From CAYUET01 sp964443875 (GTDB taxonomy: Bacteria; Auribacterota; JAFGBW01): 64,000 nt of DNA. Under the pieces are notes generated by a model that searched no databases, was not told the origin of the DNA, and saw nothing but the letters and a program-made list of their open reading frames with translations. This document shows positions 62,850 through 64,000 of the stretch, in pieces (position 1 is the stretch's first letter; each line of letters starts with the position of its first letter). The stretch is taken from positions 62,001-126,000 of the forward strand of contig CAYUET010000006.1 in assembly GCA_964443875.1 (NCBI GenBank), written 5' to 3'. A program made the translations under genes and the position numbers.

Positions 62850-64000
62850 TTAATTGGTTTTTGGGGGAAGCGGTTTTAACTCCAGCTTATTATCAGACTT
62901 CTCTTTATCCGGTTCTTTTTTAGCAGGAAGATTGATGTGGGCTAAATCTTTAAACTCGCGGTGGTCTGTTCCCCTGGGAAATATGGAAAAGGCGGCCAGA
63001 TGTCCGCTTTTAAAAACCTGAAAAGAGGCATACTGGTATTTTTTCCCCTTGGGAAGAGTAAAAGAGACAATGGCTTCCCTTGAACTGATAAAGGTTGTAT
63101 CGTGATCAATCTGAGTTTCTGATTTCGAGAAAATTTGTGCATAATTGTTTTGGGAATATTCCCTGAGATTTTTTTGTCCTGGTTCCAGTCCTGTGAAACG
63201 ATAAATGTCATAATGAACCATCTCATGTTTTTTATTATAGGCTTTGAACATTACTTCAACATCGGTATAGGGAACTTTAAAGTTTTTTCCATGAGCAGTA
63301 CTTTTTTGATTAAGGTCTTTAAGAGCCCTGAGAGAAATTAAAAGTTTTTCACTCAGAGGGGAAATGACATCTAGGTTACCTTTTCGGGTAGTCGGAATCC
63401 CTGATATGGAAAATTCATCGGTCGGAATTATGGATTCCGAAATATTTTCAGTTTCAATATCATCTCTGAAATTTTTTGGCTCATTTAAAAGCCAGTCCAT
63501 AATAACAGGAATTTGGGATATCGGAAAACCCTCCCAGTTTTCTCCTTCCATATAGTGAACAGGGTAATGCACTTTTCGGAGTTGATCTCTGGTCCAGCGT
63601 GCAGCAAGGTATGAGCTTTGTGAATCTTTACGTGATTGGATGTAAAGAATAGGCTTTAAAGAAGAGGGCGGATTTTTTAAATCAGGAACATCAAGTTTGC
63701 TCACCCCTTTATCAAAAAATACCTCGAATTCTGCCCCAGAGAGGACGAATCCTGAAAAATCTTTTAAAAGTTTTATTTCCTTTTTGCAATTGATAAGATA
63801 AAGAAGAAAATAAGCACCACCGGTTTTCCAAGGTTCTTCTGCCACTCCTCCCTGACCTAAAAGAAAAGTCTGTTTAGGATTGATGGAATAATGTTTTTTA
63901 ATATAACGGAGAGTTTTTTTAATAATCAGGGTATTATCGTTATAAGATTTGGCTTTTGTCCCCCAGGTATAATGATTTTCAGAGTCCGGACAGGCAATGA
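62850..64000 (-). CDS. Alpha/beta-hydrolase-like protein, active site apparently lost (5' end outside window)
   Basis: The frame has no stop up to the right edge (the visible GTG at 63845 is internal), so the gene starts beyond the window. The fold pattern is that of a polyhydroxybutyrate-depolymerase/dienelactone-type hydrolase: I-A-C-P-D-S-E-N-H, then the elbow strand T-F-L-L-G-Q-G-G, S-R-K-D late, and G-E-N-W-E-G-F-P where His is expected. The elbow has Gly instead of Ser and the His site has Trp, so catalysis by this triad is unlikely. A further C-terminal region (about 175 residues) ends in a Lys/Pro-rich tail. Confidence 0.6.
   Translation of the reverse strand, partial: IACPDSENHYTWGTKAKSYNDNTLIIKKTLRYIKKHYSINPKQTFLLGQGGVAEEPWKTGGAYFLLYLINCKKEIKLLKDFSGFVLSGAEFEVFFDKGVSKLDVPDLKNPPSSLKPILYIQSRKDSQSSYLAARWTRDQLRKVHYPVHYMEGENWEGFPISQIPVIMDWLLNEPKNFRDDIETENISESIIPTDEFSISGIPTTRKGNLDVISPLSEKLLISLRALKDLNQKSTAHGKNFKVPYTDVEVMFKAYNKKHEMVHYDIYRFTGLEPGQKNLREYSQNNYAQIFSKSETQIDHDTTFISSREAIVSFTLPKGKKYQYASFQVFKSGHLAAFSIFPRGTDHREFKDLAHINLPAKKEPDKEKSDNKLELKPLPPKTN

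Noticed and set aside
1..64000. tRNA, rRNA, CRISPR arrays, insertion sequences
   Set aside because: I looked for T-arm consensus sequences, regular repeats and transposase-like frames in the gaps and found none.

Overview
The window is one contiguous, densely coded stretch of a bacterial chromosome with moderate to low GC (low-to-mid 40s by eye). Genes are mostly preceded by Shine-Dalgarno sequences and packed into short operons on both strands. I see no rRNA, tRNA, CRISPR array, insertion sequence or phage gene. The mix suggests an uncultured Gram-negative anaerobe or facultative anaerobe: GTP-type PEP carboxykinase, ferredoxins, a Crp/Fnr regulator with an FNR-type box, MreB, chemotaxis signalling, TMTC-like and GT-C membrane proteins, and an outer-membrane barrel protein. 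Several exported proteins carry a short L-A-P-R/Q-S/T motif just after the signal peptide. I associate that motif with Omnitrophota (candidate phylum OP3, PVC superphylum); this taxonomic call is inference.

Layout. 1-5.1 kb (+): a chemotaxis operon, cheA (5' end outside the window), cheW, an Hpt protein, cheB, a response regulator and cheR. 5.2-12.6 kb (-): a cell-surface polysaccharide group with asparagine synthetase, LbH acyltransferase, outer-membrane barrel protein, NAD-dependent epimerase and a large GT-C-like membrane protein. 12.8-16.0 kb (+): a membrane-fused spermidine-synthase-like protein and a small anchored protein. 16.1-24.2 kb (+): the most unusual region, three consecutive exported proteins. 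They are a 1603-residue protein with an ADP-ribosyltransferase-like R-S-E signature and an internal duplication of about 500 residues, an HD-domain hydrolase, and a DHH/DHHA1 phosphoesterase. 24.3-25.9 kb: a ferredoxin-like protein divergent from a Crp/Fnr regulator, with an FNR box between them.

26-32 kb: a DRE-TIM aldolase, KUP potassium transporter, YraN, a degenerate HtrA-like exported protein, a small exported protein and a coiled-coil zinc-ribbon protein. 32-40.6 kb (+): Ca2+-type P-type ATPase, APC permease, a pair of U32-family proteins and an M24 aminopeptidase. 40.6-42.7 kb: a very AT-rich patch with a small membrane protein, a broken relative of it, and a glycosyltransferase. 42.8-49.8 kb: YhcH-like protein, then on the minus strand LipA, FHA, HIT, SDR, a response regulator and a second CheB, then a TMTC/TPR protein and a DUF4416 protein. 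49.9-53 kb: pckG with a clear terminator and an SGNH-like protein. 53-61 kb (-): MreB, the apgM-tkt-pepA operon, a ferredoxin and a B12-binding radical SAM protein. 61.3-64 kb: a pilin-like protein, a TPR protein, and an alpha/beta-hydrolase-like gene running off the right edge.

The metabolic genes (PEPCK, phosphoglycerate mutase, transketolase, lipoyl synthase, ferredoxins) indicate central carbon metabolism linked to anaerobic electron transfer. The best candidate for an undescribed system is the 16.1-24.2 kb block of exported nucleotide- or NAD-acting proteins sharing a post-signal motif. Functions there are inferred from motifs only.
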